Part shown: positions 55,833 through 64,000 of the stretch, in pieces | Numbering within the stretch: position 1 is the stretch's first letter | Layout: every line of letters begins with the position of its first letter | Assembly (NCBI RefSeq): GCF_001598035.1 | Contig: NZ_CP014835.1 | Span: 1,835,001 to 1,899,000 of the forward strand | Reading direction: 5' to 3' | Origin: Streptococcus halotolerans | Lineage (GTDB): Bacteria > Bacillota > Bacilli > Lactobacillales > Streptococcaceae | Length of the DNA stretch: 64,000 bases | Made by a program: the position numbers and the translations under genes | Notes under the pieces: generated by a model | Database searches by the model: none | Told to the model about the DNA's origin: nothing | Seen by the model: only the letters and a program-made list of their open reading frames with translations

Positions 55833-55868
55833 AAAGAAATCCTTGAAATGATTATTCAGGGATTTTTT
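55833..55868 (+). terminator. Terminator after the glycerol facilitator gene
   Basis: AAATCCTTGAA/TTCAGGGATTT arms, then TTTT. Confidence 0.85.
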
Positions 55869-55908
55869 GTGTATAACGGTTCTGTCGTAGATCCGAGGTG
55901 TCATTTCT

Positions 55909-55944
55909 GGCTCTTTGTCAACCCACTACAGTTGACAAAGAGCC
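55909..55944. repeat. Perfect 14-bp hairpin resembling an IS end
   Basis: GGCTCTTTGTCAAC and GTTGACAAAGAGCC flank CCACTACA. Read on the minus strand it contains TTGTCAACTGTAGTGGGTTG, the pattern also seen twice near 23583-23660. It looks like a terminal motif of an ISL3-type element or a dispersed repeat. Confidence 0.5.
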
Positions 55945-55948
55945 TAAA

Positions 55949-56000
55949 ATACCCCAAGAAAAGTATTACTTGATGGCGATACTTTTCTTGAGGTATTTTT
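55949..56000. terminator. Long hairpin, probable bidirectional terminator
   Basis: Two 18-bp arms (ATACCCCAAGAAAAGTAT and its near-complement; one mismatch) around a 12-base loop, with TTTTT behind it on the plus strand and TTTTAGG on the minus. It serves the end of the TSUP gene and follows the IS-end-like hairpin. Confidence 0.75.
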
Positions 56001-56107
56001 GTCCTATCCTTGTTTTATAAAACGATTATTGACGTTTTGGCAAAAAAGTTGGGATAGCCATCTCTTTGTGCTTTGTAAGCATAGATGACTGTCTCGTTGT
56101 TTTGTGT

Positions 56108-57013
56108 TTAGTGATGCCGAGTTTGTTTGTCTTTTAGCTGAGGTTTTAAAGATGATCGAATGAGCATGCTTCCAGTAAAGATCACAATAATGATGACCAG
56201 AACCTTTAAGCTGTTGAGGTTGAGATTTGACAAGAAGGCAACGGCAATTAAGACACCAACAATCCCCCCCAAGACCATACCTGCATAGCCATTCCAACTG
56301 ACGCGATTACTTTTTATAAACTGAGTGGTTGATGCAGTCATAATCATAGCAGCATCAAGCATCATAACAGGCATAGCAACTGCAGGACTTAGCCCCATGA
56401 GTGAGAAGAAAATGAGTTCAGGGGCATAGTTACCAAGCCCCATAGTCATCAATACACCGATGATTAGATTAAAAATGACACCGACGATTAGCCAAATGCC
56501 CTCCAAGCCATGGGCGCTTTCGACAATATCGGAACCAGGATTACTCCACATACGGTAAATGCTAATAAAGGCAGCAATGATAAGCAAGGTCCCCAGTATT
56601 CTTTGGACAGTTGGAGTATGCCAGTTTTTAGTGATTCTAGTACCAAAAAGAGCTCCTACGAAAGAAGCAGCGGCCATACTGACTAGGGTAAGGGGTTCCA
56701 CGTTAACAACTAAAATAAAACAAAGCGATTGTACTAATACAGGGATGACATGCACAGCATTCATAGTTCCTGGAAGTTGACTATCATCATCAAGCATTTT
56801 GGTTACTTTGAATAAGGTTGTTGTCGTGGCAAATGATCCAATACCAAGCGTATCTAATAAATCGGTCGTCAAGCCAATCCCAAAACCAGTCCAAAAACGT
56901 TTGAAGGGATTAATATGATTCTTCTTGATATGAAAAATGAGATAACTTGCAATGGTGATAATGGCTATTACTAAAAAAAATTGTATGAGATGTAAGATCG
57001 TATTATCAGTCAT
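56108..57013 (-). CDS. TSUP (TauE/SafE) family permease
   Basis: A 301-residue membrane protein with about eight spans of the TSUP family, members of which export or import small sulphonates or organic anions. Family segments include GFGIGLTTDLLDTLGIGSFAT (about 43-63), MNAVHVIPVLVQSL and the second repeat with GLGNYAPELIFFSLMG. It ends in a cytoplasmic tail with HH. The ribosome site is weak. Substrate unknown. Confidence 0.85.
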   Translation of the reverse strand: MTDNTILHLIQFFLVIAIITIASYLIFHIKKNHINPFKRFWTGFGIGLTTDLLDTLGIGSFATTTTLFKVTKMLDDDSQLPGTMNAVHVIPVLVQSLCFILVVNVEPLTLVSMAAASFVGALFGTRITKNWHTPTVQRILGTLLIIAAFISIYRMWSNPGSDIVESAHGLEGIWLIVGVIFNLIIGVLMTMGLGNYAPELIFFSLMGLSPAVAMPVMMLDAAMIMTASTTQFIKSNRVSWNGYAGMVLGGIVGVLIAVAFLSNLNLNSLKVLVIIIVIFTGSMLIRSSLKPQLKDKQTRHH

Positions 57014-57086
57014 TCTATCAGTTTACTGAAAAAATGATGAAATGTAAATATCTCTCATTAAAATTGCTTAGCTTACATATAATTTC

Positions 57087-57115
57087 TTGTCAAAAAAGAT
57101 ATTTTTGCATACAAT
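57087..57115 (+). promoter_or_regulatory. Promoter of cppA
   Basis: TTGTCA (57087-57092), 17-bp spacer and TACAAT (57110-57115). Confidence 0.75.
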
Positions 57116-57137
57116 AAATAAGAACAAGGAGGACGTT

Positions 57138-57887
57138 ATGTCACTATTTACAGATATTACCTTCAGATCACCGGTTACAAGGGTTGAAGAACGAGATAGA
57201 AATTTAGAATTCTTGCAAAAAAATCTTGGCATGAAACTCGTCAGTGAAGAAAATGCCTTGGCTTTTTTATCTGGTCATGAATCCAAAGAAATCCGTTTCA
57301 TTATAGAAGAATCGCCAGCCTACCGTACAAGAGCAGTTGAAGGAACTAAGAAGTTAAACTGTTTAGTCATCAAAGCACAAGCTGCTGAGATTGCACAACT
57401 TTTAGTTCATGGTGCTGAAGCTCGTCATATTTTTAAAGGTAAGGAAGGCTATGCTTTTGAAACGGTATCTCCACAGGGAGATGCCATTTTAATTCATGCT
57501 GAAAAGGCTATTGAAGATTTGGAACAAGTGACTTCTGTTGAGGCAGACATTGATTCTGCATTTAAGGGCTTATCAGATTTCCATGTTGAAGAGGTTGTTT
57601 TAAACGTACCAGATCCAGAAGCCAGTCAGGCGTTTTATCAAGAGGCTTTTGAAGGACATTTACCACTTAATTTGACCTTTGAGACTGCAGAAGGACCAGA
57701 CTTGGCCATTGAGCCTCAAATGACTTGGGATATCGAATTCTTTGATTTCCAAGTACCAGAAGACTACGATTTGCTGGCTTTGTATGACTATCTAGATGCT
57801 AAGGATTTAGCTCCTTATATTGATAAGAAAGCCCGAGTGGTCGTTGTTTCTGACCCAAGTAATATTGAAATTTGGTTTAGCAAATAA
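57138..57887 (+). CDS. cppA: CppA family protein (glyoxalase-like fold)
   Basis: A 249-residue protein of the streptococcal CppA family. The N-terminal half (1-120) reads ITFRSPVTRVEERDRNLEF and SPAYRTRAVEGTKKLN, the C-terminal half (about 145-249) FHVEEVVLNVPDPEASQAFY; both have the vicinal-oxygen-chelate layout. CppA was named as a C3-degrading proteinase in pneumococci, but no protease motif is visible and that activity is uncertain. ATG 57138 follows AAGGAGG. The next gene starts after six bases, so the two form one unit. Confidence 0.88.
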   Translation: MSLFTDITFRSPVTRVEERDRNLEFLQKNLGMKLVSEENALAFLSGHESKEIRFIIEESPAYRTRAVEGTKKLNCLVIKAQAAEIAQLLVHGAEARHIFKGKEGYAFETVSPQGDAILIHAEKAIEDLEQVTSVEADIDSAFKGLSDFHVEEVVLNVPDPEASQAFYQEAFEGHLPLNLTFETAEGPDLAIEPQMTWDIEFFDFQVPEDYDLLALYDYLDAKDLAPYIDKKARVVVVSDPSNIEIWFSK

Positions 57888-57893
57888 GTGTTT

Positions 57894-58820
57894 ATGGAAA
57901 AAATCCTTGAAAAAATCAATCACCAAATTGCTGAGAATCTTTATCATGGTGCAAGTGTAGCTGTTTTAAATGATGGTCATTGGCAGGAATATTATATAGG
58001 GACGATTGATGGAGAACGTCTTGTTAAGCCAAATTTAGTATATGATTTGGCAAGTGTTTCTAAGGTTGTTGGTGTTGCCACCATAGCTGCTTTCTTAGTC
58101 TATCAGGGCAAGTTAGATATAGATGAGTCCGTTTCATGTTATTACCCAGATTTTCAAACTAATGATGTGACGGTTCGTCAGCTCTTAACCCATACTTCTG
58201 GGATTGATCCTTTTATCCCAAACCGTGACCAGTTAGATGCTGCTGAACTAAAGGCAGCGATTAATCAGATTAAGGTGACGGATCAAAAGAAGTTCTTGTA
58301 TACCGATCTCAATTTCTTGCTGTTAGGATTTATGTTAGAAGAGATGACTGGCTTGGTTTTGGATCAACTGTTTGAGAAAGACATTTTCAAACCTTGGCAG
58401 ATGACTCAGACAGGATTTGGTCCAAATAACCAAGCAGTTCCAACAGTTAAAGGGATTTCAGATGGCTTGGTTCACGATCCCAAAGCTAAAGTTTTGAAAG
58501 AACATGCAGGTTCTGCTGGTTTGTTTTCGACGGTTAAGGATTTAGAAACCTTCTTAGAGCATTATTTACAAGATGATTTTGCCAAAAATTTGTGGGAAAA
58601 TCTCAGTCCATCTGGGAGTAAATCCCGTGCTTTGGGATGGAATCTAGATGGGCATTGGATCGATCATACAGGTTACACCGGTCCCTTTATCATGGCTAAT
58701 CGTAGAACTCAGCAAGCCGTTATCTTTTTGACGAATCGGACCTATGAGAAGGATCATCGCGCAGAATGGATTGCTAGGCGAAAAGAGTTAATGGCTGTCA
58801 TCATTGATGAGCTACGTTAA
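57894..58820 (+). CDS. Serine hydrolase, beta-lactamase/class C PBP-like
   Basis: A 308-residue enzyme of the AmpC/esterase-type serine hydrolase group. The SxxK motif is SVSK (in DLASVSKVVGVA, about 50-62), the YxN motif YTDLNFLLLG (about 138) and the third motif HTGYTGPF (about 262). No signal peptide is seen, so it may act inside the cell as an esterase or peptidase rather than as a drug-destroying enzyme. The start is ATG 57894 without a clear ribosome site, probably coupled to cppA by the nearby stop. Confidence 0.85.
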   Translation: MEKILEKINHQIAENLYHGASVAVLNDGHWQEYYIGTIDGERLVKPNLVYDLASVSKVVGVATIAAFLVYQGKLDIDESVSCYYPDFQTNDVTVRQLLTHTSGIDPFIPNRDQLDAAELKAAINQIKVTDQKKFLYTDLNFLLLGFMLEEMTGLVLDQLFEKDIFKPWQMTQTGFGPNNQAVPTVKGISDGLVHDPKAKVLKEHAGSAGLFSTVKDLETFLEHYLQDDFAKNLWENLSPSGSKSRALGWNLDGHWIDHTGYTGPFIMANRRTQQAVIFLTNRTYEKDHRAEWIARRKELMAVIIDELR

Positions 58821-58848
58821 CTAATGATTTTAAGGATATGGAGTTATT

Positions 58849-58877
58849 AAAAGTCAGTTCAATGGAGCTGGCTTTTT
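58849..58877 (+). terminator. Terminator after the cppA-hydrolase pair
   Basis: AAAAGTCAGTTC/GAGCTGGCTTTT arms with an AATG loop and a T-run. Confidence 0.85.
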
Positions 58878-58892
58878 TGGTTGAGAAAACAA

Positions 58893-58918
58893 AAAATCTT
58901 ACCCGAAGGTAAGATTTT
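58893..58918. terminator. Terminator after pflB
   Basis: Perfect 11-bp stem AAAATCTTACC/GGTAAGATTTT with T-rich sequence on the minus strand behind pflB. Confidence 0.9.
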
Positions 58919-58924
58919 GAGGAA

Positions 58925-61237
58925 TTAAGCTTGGATAGCATCATCCATTGAAAGAACTTCGTGGAAGACACGTTGTGTCAATTCAGTTTTTTGTTCTGGT
59001 GTGAGGTATTTAGTATTTACACAGTAACCAGAGATACGAACGATAACGTCTTCACCAGCCATGATTTTTTCGTAAACATCGTTGAGGTCCATAACGTTCA
59101 AGTTGACGTGTTGACCACCGTTTTCAAAGTAACCATCAAGAACTGTTACCAAGTTTGTCACTTGTTCATCGAATGATTTACCAAGAGCACGTGGTGATAC
59201 TTGAGTTGTCAATGAGATACCATCAGCAGCATATGAGAAGTCAAGACTTGCAAGAGAGTTAAGGTTTTGCAACCATCCACCATTAGCTTTGTTTGATGGG
59301 TTAGCACCTGGTGAGAAGAATTCAACTTTAGAAGTGTTTACTGTACCATCTTCGTTGAGATAGACACCACGGTGAACAGGTGAGTTACCAGTTTGTTTAG
59401 AGTAGGCAACGTTTGAAGTGATGGTAAGAAGTGATACAGTTGCTTCTGCGTCTTTGTAGAGTTTGTGGCTACGCAAACGAGTAGTGTAAGCTTCGATCAA
59501 CCATTCAGCTAATTCGTTTGAACGAGGATCATCTTCACCCCAACGTGGGAATTCCCCAACAGTTTCGTAGTCATAGATGTAGCCATCTTCGTCACGAATT
59601 GGTTTAACAGTAGCGTATTTGATAGCTGATAATGTATCAACAGTGTTAGCAAATCCACAGATACCGAATCCCATGTTAGCGCGTTGGTGACTTGGTAAGA
59701 AGGCCATTTGAACAGCTTCGTAGTTGTATTTATCAGTCATGTAGTGAATGATGTTAAGAGCATCGACATAAGTATCTGTCAACCAGTCTAGTGATTTCTC
59801 GAAGTTAGCTTTAACAGTGTCAAAATCAAGAACGTCATCAGTTACAGGATCGATTTCAAAGACTTTGTAGTCTTTATGAACATCATCGTATCCACCATTA
59901 AGACCTGTGAGAAGGGCTTTAAGAACGTTAACACGAGCACCAAAGTATTGGATGTTGTGACGTTTCTCTTCGTTTTCTGGGTCGAGTGGTGATACACAAC
60001 ATGAGATACATGACATTTCACCGTAACCATCTTTAGCCATTGTTGTCACACCTTCGTATTGGATTGAAGAGTGTTTGTGGCTCATTGCCATACAGTAGCG
60101 ACGGAATGCGTATGGTAATTTGTCTGTCCAAAGAACAGTCAAGTTTGGTTCTGGTGAGTTACCGATATTGTCAAGTGTATTCAAGAAACGGTAGTCCATT
60201 TTTGTAACACGATGACGACCATCGTTACCCATACCAGCCATTGATGTTGTGATGAATGTTGGGTCACCTGAGTAAAGAGCATCATAAGCTTTTGTACGAG
60301 CAAATTTTACGGTACGGAGTTTTAGAACGAAATCATCAACGAATTCTTGAATTTCTGATTCTGTGAATGTTCCGCGCGCAAGGTCACGCTCTGCGAAGAT
60401 ATCAAGAACAATTGGGACACGTCCAAGTGATGTAGCAGCACCGTTGATAACACGGCAGACAGCCATGAAGGCGATGTTAACCCATTGGATAGCTTCTTTT
60501 ACGTTTTCAGCAGGACGGCGAACATCAACACCATAAAGATCACCAAGTTTAACTACTTCACCAAGTGCTTGGTATTGAAGGTTAACTTCTTCGCGAAGAC
60601 GAATGGATTCTTCATCGATTTCTGTGATAGCGTTCCAATCGTTAACTTTTTCTTGCATCAAGAAGTCCGCGCCGTAAACAGCTAAACGTGCGTAAACCCC
60701 GATAATACGTCCACGTGAGTAGGCATCTGGGAGACCAGTAACAGTGTGGGCATGACGAGCACGACGGATGTTTGATGTGTAAGCGCGGAAGATACCATCG
60801 TTTACAGTTGTAACATGTTTAGTATAGATGTCATGCACGGCAGGATCTGGTTCATAACCATTTTCCTTAAGCGTTGTTTCCGCCATGCGGATACCACCTT
60901 TTGGCATGAAGTTAAGTTTGAAGAGCTCATCATTTTGGATACCGAAAATAACTTCGTTTTCTTTATCGATGAATCCTGCAGGAATGTCAGCAATTGACGT
61001 TGGACGTGTGTCCATTGGGAAACGAGTTGCTTCGTATTCTGCTTTAGTCTCTTCAATGATTTTTTTAATATGAAGTGACCGTTCAGTTGCGCCAGCTAGG
61101 AAACTTTCATCACCATCATATGGTGTGTAGTTAGCTTGTACAAATCGAGCGACACTTGCTTTTTCTTTCCAATCAGTTCCTTTAAAGCCTTCCCAAGCTT
61201 TTTCAAAAACGTCTGTATTTGTTTTGACTGTTGCCAT
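58925..61237 (-). CDS. pflB: Pyruvate formate-lyase
   Basis: Glycyl-radical enzyme that splits pyruvate to acetyl-CoA and formate under anaerobic conditions, the key of mixed-acid fermentation in streptococci. The 770 residues show the adjacent active cysteines in [11 protein letters not shown] (Cys413-Cys414) and the glycyl-radical site near the C-terminus in RISGYCVN (Gly737). GAAGGAG precedes the ATG. The activating enzyme gene is not in this window. Its promoter overlaps a cre-like site. Confidence 0.97.
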   Translation of the reverse strand: MATVKTNTDVFEKAWEGFKGTDWKEKASVARFVQANYTPYDGDESFLAGATERSLHIKKIIEETKAEYEATRFPMDTRPTSIADIPAGFIDKENEVIFGIQNDELFKLNFMPKGGIRMAETTLKENGYEPDPAVHDIYTKHVTTVNDGIFRAYTSNIRRARHAHTVTGLPDAYSRGRIIGVYARLAVYGADFLMQEKVNDWNAITEIDEESIRLREEVNLQYQALGEVVKLGDLYGVDVRRPAENVKEAIQWVNIAFMAVCRVINGAATSLGRVPIVLDIFAERDLARGTFTESEIQEFVDDFVLKLRTVKFARTKAYDALYSGDPTFITTSMAGMGNDGRHRVTKMDYRFLNTLDNIGNSPEPNLTVLWTDKLPYAFRRYCMAMSHKHSSIQYEGVTTMAKDGYGEMSCISCCVSPLDPENEEKRHNIQYFGARVNVLKALLTGLNGGYDDVHKDYKVFEIDPVTDDVLDFDTVKANFEKSLDWLTDTYVDALNIIHYMTDKYNYEAVQMAFLPSHQRANMGFGICGFANTVDTLSAIKYATVKPIRDEDGYIYDYETVGEFPRWGEDDPRSNELAEWLIEAYTTRLRSHKLYKDAEATVSLLTITSNVAYSKQTGNSPVHRGVYLNEDGTVNTSKVEFFSPGANPSNKANGGWLQNLNSLASLDFSYAADGISLTTQVSPRALGKSFDEQVTNLVTVLDGYFENGGQHVNLNVMDLNDVYEKIMAGEDVIVRISGYCVNTKYLTPEQKTELTQRVFHEVLSMDDAIQA

Positions 61238-61259
61238 AAGAATTTCTCCTTCAAATCTA

Positions 61260-61278
61260 GTAACAAACTATCTGTTAC
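61260..61278 (-). promoter_or_regulatory. Palindrome in the pflB leader
   Basis: GTAACA-N7-TGTTAC, a perfect dyad between the promoter and the ribosome site of pflB. The half-sites are in the opposite order to a GlnR site. It may be an operator for a redox or sugar regulator, or a small leader hairpin; the protein is not known. Confidence 0.4.
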
Positions 61279-61292
61279 ACTTTACACAAATT

Positions 61293-61321
61293 ATTATATC
61301 AATCAGAAAACGATTTCACAA
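61293..61321 (-). promoter_or_regulatory. pflB promoter with overlapping cre site
   Basis: On the minus strand: TTGTGA, 17-bp spacer, consensus TATAAT (complement of 61293-61298). AGAAAACGATTTCA at 61305-61318 matches 12 of 14 cre positions and covers the -35 and spacer, so CcpA would be expected to repress when glucose is plentiful. Confidence 0.7.
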
Positions 61322-61522
61322 GCAAATTTCTTGACTTAATAACTTTTCTTTTATATTACAGTTGAAAATGGATAAGAGGATCTGTATTATAAAACGACTG
61401 ATGACTGCCGACTGACTTGATAGGATATAAAGAAGGCTAGATGCCTTGATCGGCGATCGAGAGCTGAGCAATTCCGCAAAAAATAAGGTATAATGAAGAC
61501 TATTAATAGATGTTAGGAAGTA

Positions 61523-61936
61523 ATGTTATTGCTTAAAAAATTATCCCTCACCTTTTGGAAAAGGAAAAAGAGTCAGTTATATGCGGTTATGGTCAGTCTT
61601 GGCTTTTTAGCTTTTGCAGTCATTTTGTATAGCTTTGGACTTTTTGTTTCGTCTGTTCGTTTAGAAAATCATTTTGTTTCTTGGTCTTTTTTTAGCGGCT
61701 TAATGGGTAGCTTAGTCATTTTTGGAGTTAGTTTCCTACGTTCCATTAGCCTTTGGTCGACTGTTTCCCGAGAGGCTGAGAAGTATGGGCTCTTGCTAAA
61801 TCCTTTTTTAATGATTTTGGGAGCTGGTCTTTATTTTATCTCGATAGCCTCAGGAAGTCTTTCTAGTTTTTGGGGAATGGTCCTAATCATCCTAAGTGCT
61901 AGCAAGACGGTTTTAGATGTTTTTAGAATGTCCTGA
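61523..61936 (+). CDS. Membrane protein with four spans, unknown function
   Basis: A 137-residue membrane protein. Predicted spans are about 20-42, 52-70, 92-108 and 114-130. There is a basic N-terminus (KKLSLTFWKRKKSQ). A TATAAT -10 lies at 61489-61494 and TAGGAAG precedes the ATG. It resembles small DUF3899-like proteins found near dinB in streptococci, but the family match is uncertain. No enzyme motif. Confidence 0.7.
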   Translation: MLLLKKLSLTFWKRKKSQLYAVMVSLGFLAFAVILYSFGLFVSSVRLENHFVSWSFFSGLMGSLVIFGVSFLRSISLWSTVSREAEKYGLLLNPFLMILGAGLYFISIASGSLSSFWGMVLIILSASKTVLDVFRMS

Positions 61937-62116
61937 TTGTTCACCTGCTGTGAAAGACGTGGTGATCTCATCGTCCTAGTAGCTCTAATTAGTTTTTGAT
62001 AGAGTGGTAGTGCACAGATGTCATTTACCGACTTCCTCATGCCATAAAAGAGGAAGGGCAGTCGCAGCGCCGTTCAGGATAGCTGACTGTTGTTTTTGTG
62101 GCAGAAGGGGGAGTTT

Positions 62117-63211
62117 ATGCTTATATTTCCACTTGTCAATGATACCAGTCGAAAAATCATCCATATTGACATGGATGCTTTTTTTGCTGCCGTAGAAGTG
62201 CGTGATAATCCTGACTTGAAGGGCAAACCAGTTGTCATCGCTAAGGATCCGAGGGAAACTGGCGGCCGCGGTGTGGTATCTACCTGTTCATACGAGGCTA
62301 GAGCGTTTGGAATTCACTCGGCGATGAGTTCCAAAGAAGCCTACGAACGATGTCCACAAGCTATTTTTATTTCTGGAAATTACGCTAAATATCGAGAAGT
62401 TGGTAGACAAATCCGTGATATTTTTAAACGGTATACTGATTTGGTAGAACCCATGTCTATTGATGAGGCTTACTTAGATGTGACGGATAATAAACTTAAC
62501 CTAAAGTCAGCTGTCAAGGTTGCTAAGCTTATTCAACATGATATTTGGAATGAACTGCATCTAACTTGTTCGGCAGGTGTTTCTTACAATAAATTTTTAG
62601 CAAAATTGGCTTCTGATTTTCAGAAACCAGCTGGCTTGACACTGATTTTACCAGAAGATGCGCAGGCTTTCTTGGAGACACTGCCTATCGAGAAATTTCA
62701 CGGCGTAGGGGAAAAAACGGTGGCAAAATTACATAAGTTAGACGTTAAGACAGGTAAGGACTTACTAGCATTATCAGAAATGACTTTGATTGATCACTTT
62801 GGCCGTTTCGGCTATGATTTGTATCGCAAGGCAAGGGGGATTTCTAATACTAGCGTTAAACCCAATCGTATTCGTAAATCGATAGGGAGTGAGCGAACCT
62901 ATGGAAAACTACTCTACCATGAGGAAGACATCAAAGTGGAACTATCGAAAAATGCGCGGCGTGTCGCTGACACGTTGATTAAAAATGAAAAGTTAGGAAA
63001 AGTGGTTGTTATCAAAGTTCGTTATGCTGATTTTACAACCTTGACTAAACGACATACCTTAGCGGAAGCTAGTCAATCTTTTGAAGTGATTGAACAAGAA
63101 GCTCATCGTATCTACGATGAATTGGAAACCCAATCGTCTGGCATTAGGCTTTTAGGGGTGACTGTGACAGGATTGCGGGATGGCATGAGTGTTGAAACCT
63201 CTTTATTTTAA
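62117..63211 (+). CDS. dinB: DNA polymerase IV
   Basis: Y-family polymerase that copies past DNA lesions. The 364 residues show [14 protein letters not shown] (metal Asp, about 14-27), [13 protein letters not shown] (steric-gate region), [10 protein letters not shown] (catalytic Asp-Glu, about 116) and HhH motifs in the thumb ([12 protein letters not shown]). ATG 62117 follows GGGGGAG. No clear C-terminal clamp-binding hexapeptide was picked out beyond the ending SVETSLF. No LexA-type box was recognised upstream. Confidence 0.96.
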   Translation: MLIFPLVNDTSRKIIHIDMDAFFAAVEVRDNPDLKGKPVVIAKDPRETGGRGVVSTCSYEARAFGIHSAMSSKEAYERCPQAIFISGNYAKYREVGRQIRDIFKRYTDLVEPMSIDEAYLDVTDNKLNLKSAVKVAKLIQHDIWNELHLTCSAGVSYNKFLAKLASDFQKPAGLTLILPEDAQAFLETLPIEKFHGVGEKTVAKLHKLDVKTGKDLLALSEMTLIDHFGRFGYDLYRKARGISNTSVKPNRIRKSIGSERTYGKLLYHEEDIKVELSKNARRVADTLIKNEKLGKVVVIKVRYADFTTLTKRHTLAEASQSFEVIEQEAHRIYDELETQSSGIRLLGVTVTGLRDGMSVETSLF

Positions 63212-63214
63212 AAC

Positions 63215-63251
63215 AAAGAGCCAATCATTGTCGTGATTAGCTCTTATTTTT
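63215..63251. terminator. Bidirectional terminator between dinB and recD2
   Basis: AAGAGCCAATCA/TGATTAGCTCTT arms; the recD2 stop codon lies in the right arm. T-rich tails on both strands. Confidence 0.85.
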
Positions 63252-64000
63252 TGTCTTAAAAAATAGCTTGAGATCTTCCTCAGTAATCCCAATCATAGGG
63301 TCAATGATCAACAGATTATCAACTGTTAAACGATAGTTTTCCACCTTATCCATAGGTTTATTAACATCCTTATCCACAAGTTGTTGATAAATTGTGGAAT
63401 ATCCTGGAAACGTAGTATTATCAAGGGATTCAGTGGTGTTTTGATGAGAAAGAGAAGGATCTTTATCCCCATTTTTGTGGGCTTCTTGTTCTGTTTCTGT
63501 GGATAACTTGTGCACAACTTGATTTGAGCTGTCTTCGTTTTGGAACCGCTGAACCAACCAAGTTTGACGGACAGCGCCTTCTGTATGGACAGCCTTATCA
63601 AAGGCCGCTACTTCGCCTAAGAGGATGAGTTTGCTTTTTGAGCGAGTGATTGCTGTGTAAACGAGATTACGCTGTAGCATGCGGCCGCTTTGGCGCGTGA
63701 TAGGAAGGATAACCACTTGGAACTCACTTCCTTGTGATTTATGGATAGACATGGCATAAGCCAGCGTGATTTTCCCCCATTCATTACGAGGATAGACCAC
63801 TTCAGTGGCATCGAATTGGATGGTGATTTCATCTTGTTTGCTATCTGTGTATTTGGCAGGGAGCAGATCGGTGATGTAACCGATATCGCCATTGAAGACG
63901 TTGTTTTCAGCATCATTGACGAGATGTAAGACCTTATCATTTTGTCTAAACCGTTGGTCGTTAAAGGTAAATTCTAAACCATCGTCGAGCGGATTTAGAA
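63237..64000 (-). CDS. recD2: RecD2-type helicase, C-terminal part (5' end outside window)
   Basis: 5'-3' DNA helicase of the RecD2 type, involved in repair and replication stability in bacteria without RecBCD. Only the last about 253 codons are inside; the frame is open up to base 64000. Visible are the FNDQRFRQNDKVLHLVND region, NGDIGYITDLLP, the UvrD-type motif SIHKSQGSEFQVVILP (motif V) and YTAITRSKSKLILLG (motif VI), followed by a polar, likely disordered tail ending in FFKTKNKS. A GTG at 63800 is internal, not the start. Confidence 0.93.
   Translation of the reverse strand, partial: LNPLDDGLEFTFNDQRFRQNDKVLHLVNDAENNVFNGDIGYITDLLPAKYTDSKQDEITIQFDATEVVYPRNEWGKITLAYAMSIHKSQGSEFQVVILPITRQSGRMLQRNLVYTAITRSKSKLILLGEVAAFDKAVHTEGAVRQTWLVQRFQNEDSSNQVVHKLSTETEQEAHKNGDKDPSLSHQNTTESLDNTTFPGYSTIYQQLVDKDVNKPMDKVENYRLTVDNLLIIDPMIGITEEDLKLFFKTKNKS

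Noticed and set aside
63617-63940. Minus-strand frame of 107 codons at the right end
   Set aside because: It is an out-of-frame shadow of recD2. The real frame, with helicase motifs V and VI, runs to the window edge.

Overview
The window is a chromosomal stretch of a low-GC Gram-positive coccus, almost certainly a Streptococcus. Many housekeeping proteins (RsmA, RuvB, RsgA, DinB, Pfl, GAPDH) read like those of the pyogenic group (S. pyogenes / dysgalactiae / uberis / iniae type). The exact species cannot be fixed by eye. No rRNA, tRNA or CRISPR was seen. Two genes are cut by the window edges: tig at the left and recD2 at the right.

Layout. 1-5.2 kb: 3' end of trigger factor; a possible 24-residue membrane peptide with a long 3' leader-like tail; rnpA-yidC-khpB; a LytTR regulator plus membrane partner with its own tandem operator; rpmH. 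5.2-9.3 kb: MATE exporter and ruvB on the minus strand, then an Excalibur-domain membrane protein. 9.6-13.1 kb: tatD, rnmV, a broken HIT-family gene, rsmA and a VIT1-like transporter. 13.3-20.9 kb: an acetyltransferase, an amino-acid binding lipoprotein, then the run rsgA-rpe-thiN-rmuC-yhaM followed by purR. 21.0-24.9 kb: an LPXTG surface protein of the SEC10/PgrA type and an IS30-family element. 25.0-32.7 kb: rpsL-rpsG, fusA, gap, a GntR gene without a normal start codon beside decayed DNA, and pgk. 33.0-36.7 kb: FUSC-like protein, glnR-glnA behind a GlnR operator, a 108-bp RUP-like miniature element, and a secreted CHAP protein. 36.7-43.2 kb: rpoY-rnj on the minus strand, tsaB-rimI-tsaD, azlCD and a threonine aldolase. 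43.3-50.6 kb: zinc-independent S14 with an AdcR-type operator, a flavoprotein, a DUF536 protein, an exonuclease, a MerR regulator, YbaB, a peptide-binding lipoprotein with both CodY-like and GlnR-like sites, and an IS3-family element. 51.3-64 kb: a cation antiporter, pepX, a glycerol facilitator, a TSUP transporter, cppA, a serine hydrolase, pflB with an overlapping cre, dinB and the recD2 end.

How it hangs together. Most of the window is core machinery for translation, RNA turnover, DNA repair and glycolysis/fermentation. Visible regulatory sites tie neighbours to nutrient state: GlnR and CodY to nitrogen and peptides, CcpA-type cre sites to pflB and pepX/gla, and AdcR to zinc. The accessory content is small: two insertion sequences, one miniature element, probable relics of a further IS end, one clear pseudogene and several decayed intergenic stretches. 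I found no large defence or biosynthetic island. The least conventional items are the LytTR regulatory pair with its spaced direct repeats, the small membrane peptide near base 964, the start-less GntR gene, the RUP-like element, and the doubly controlled peptide-binding protein.
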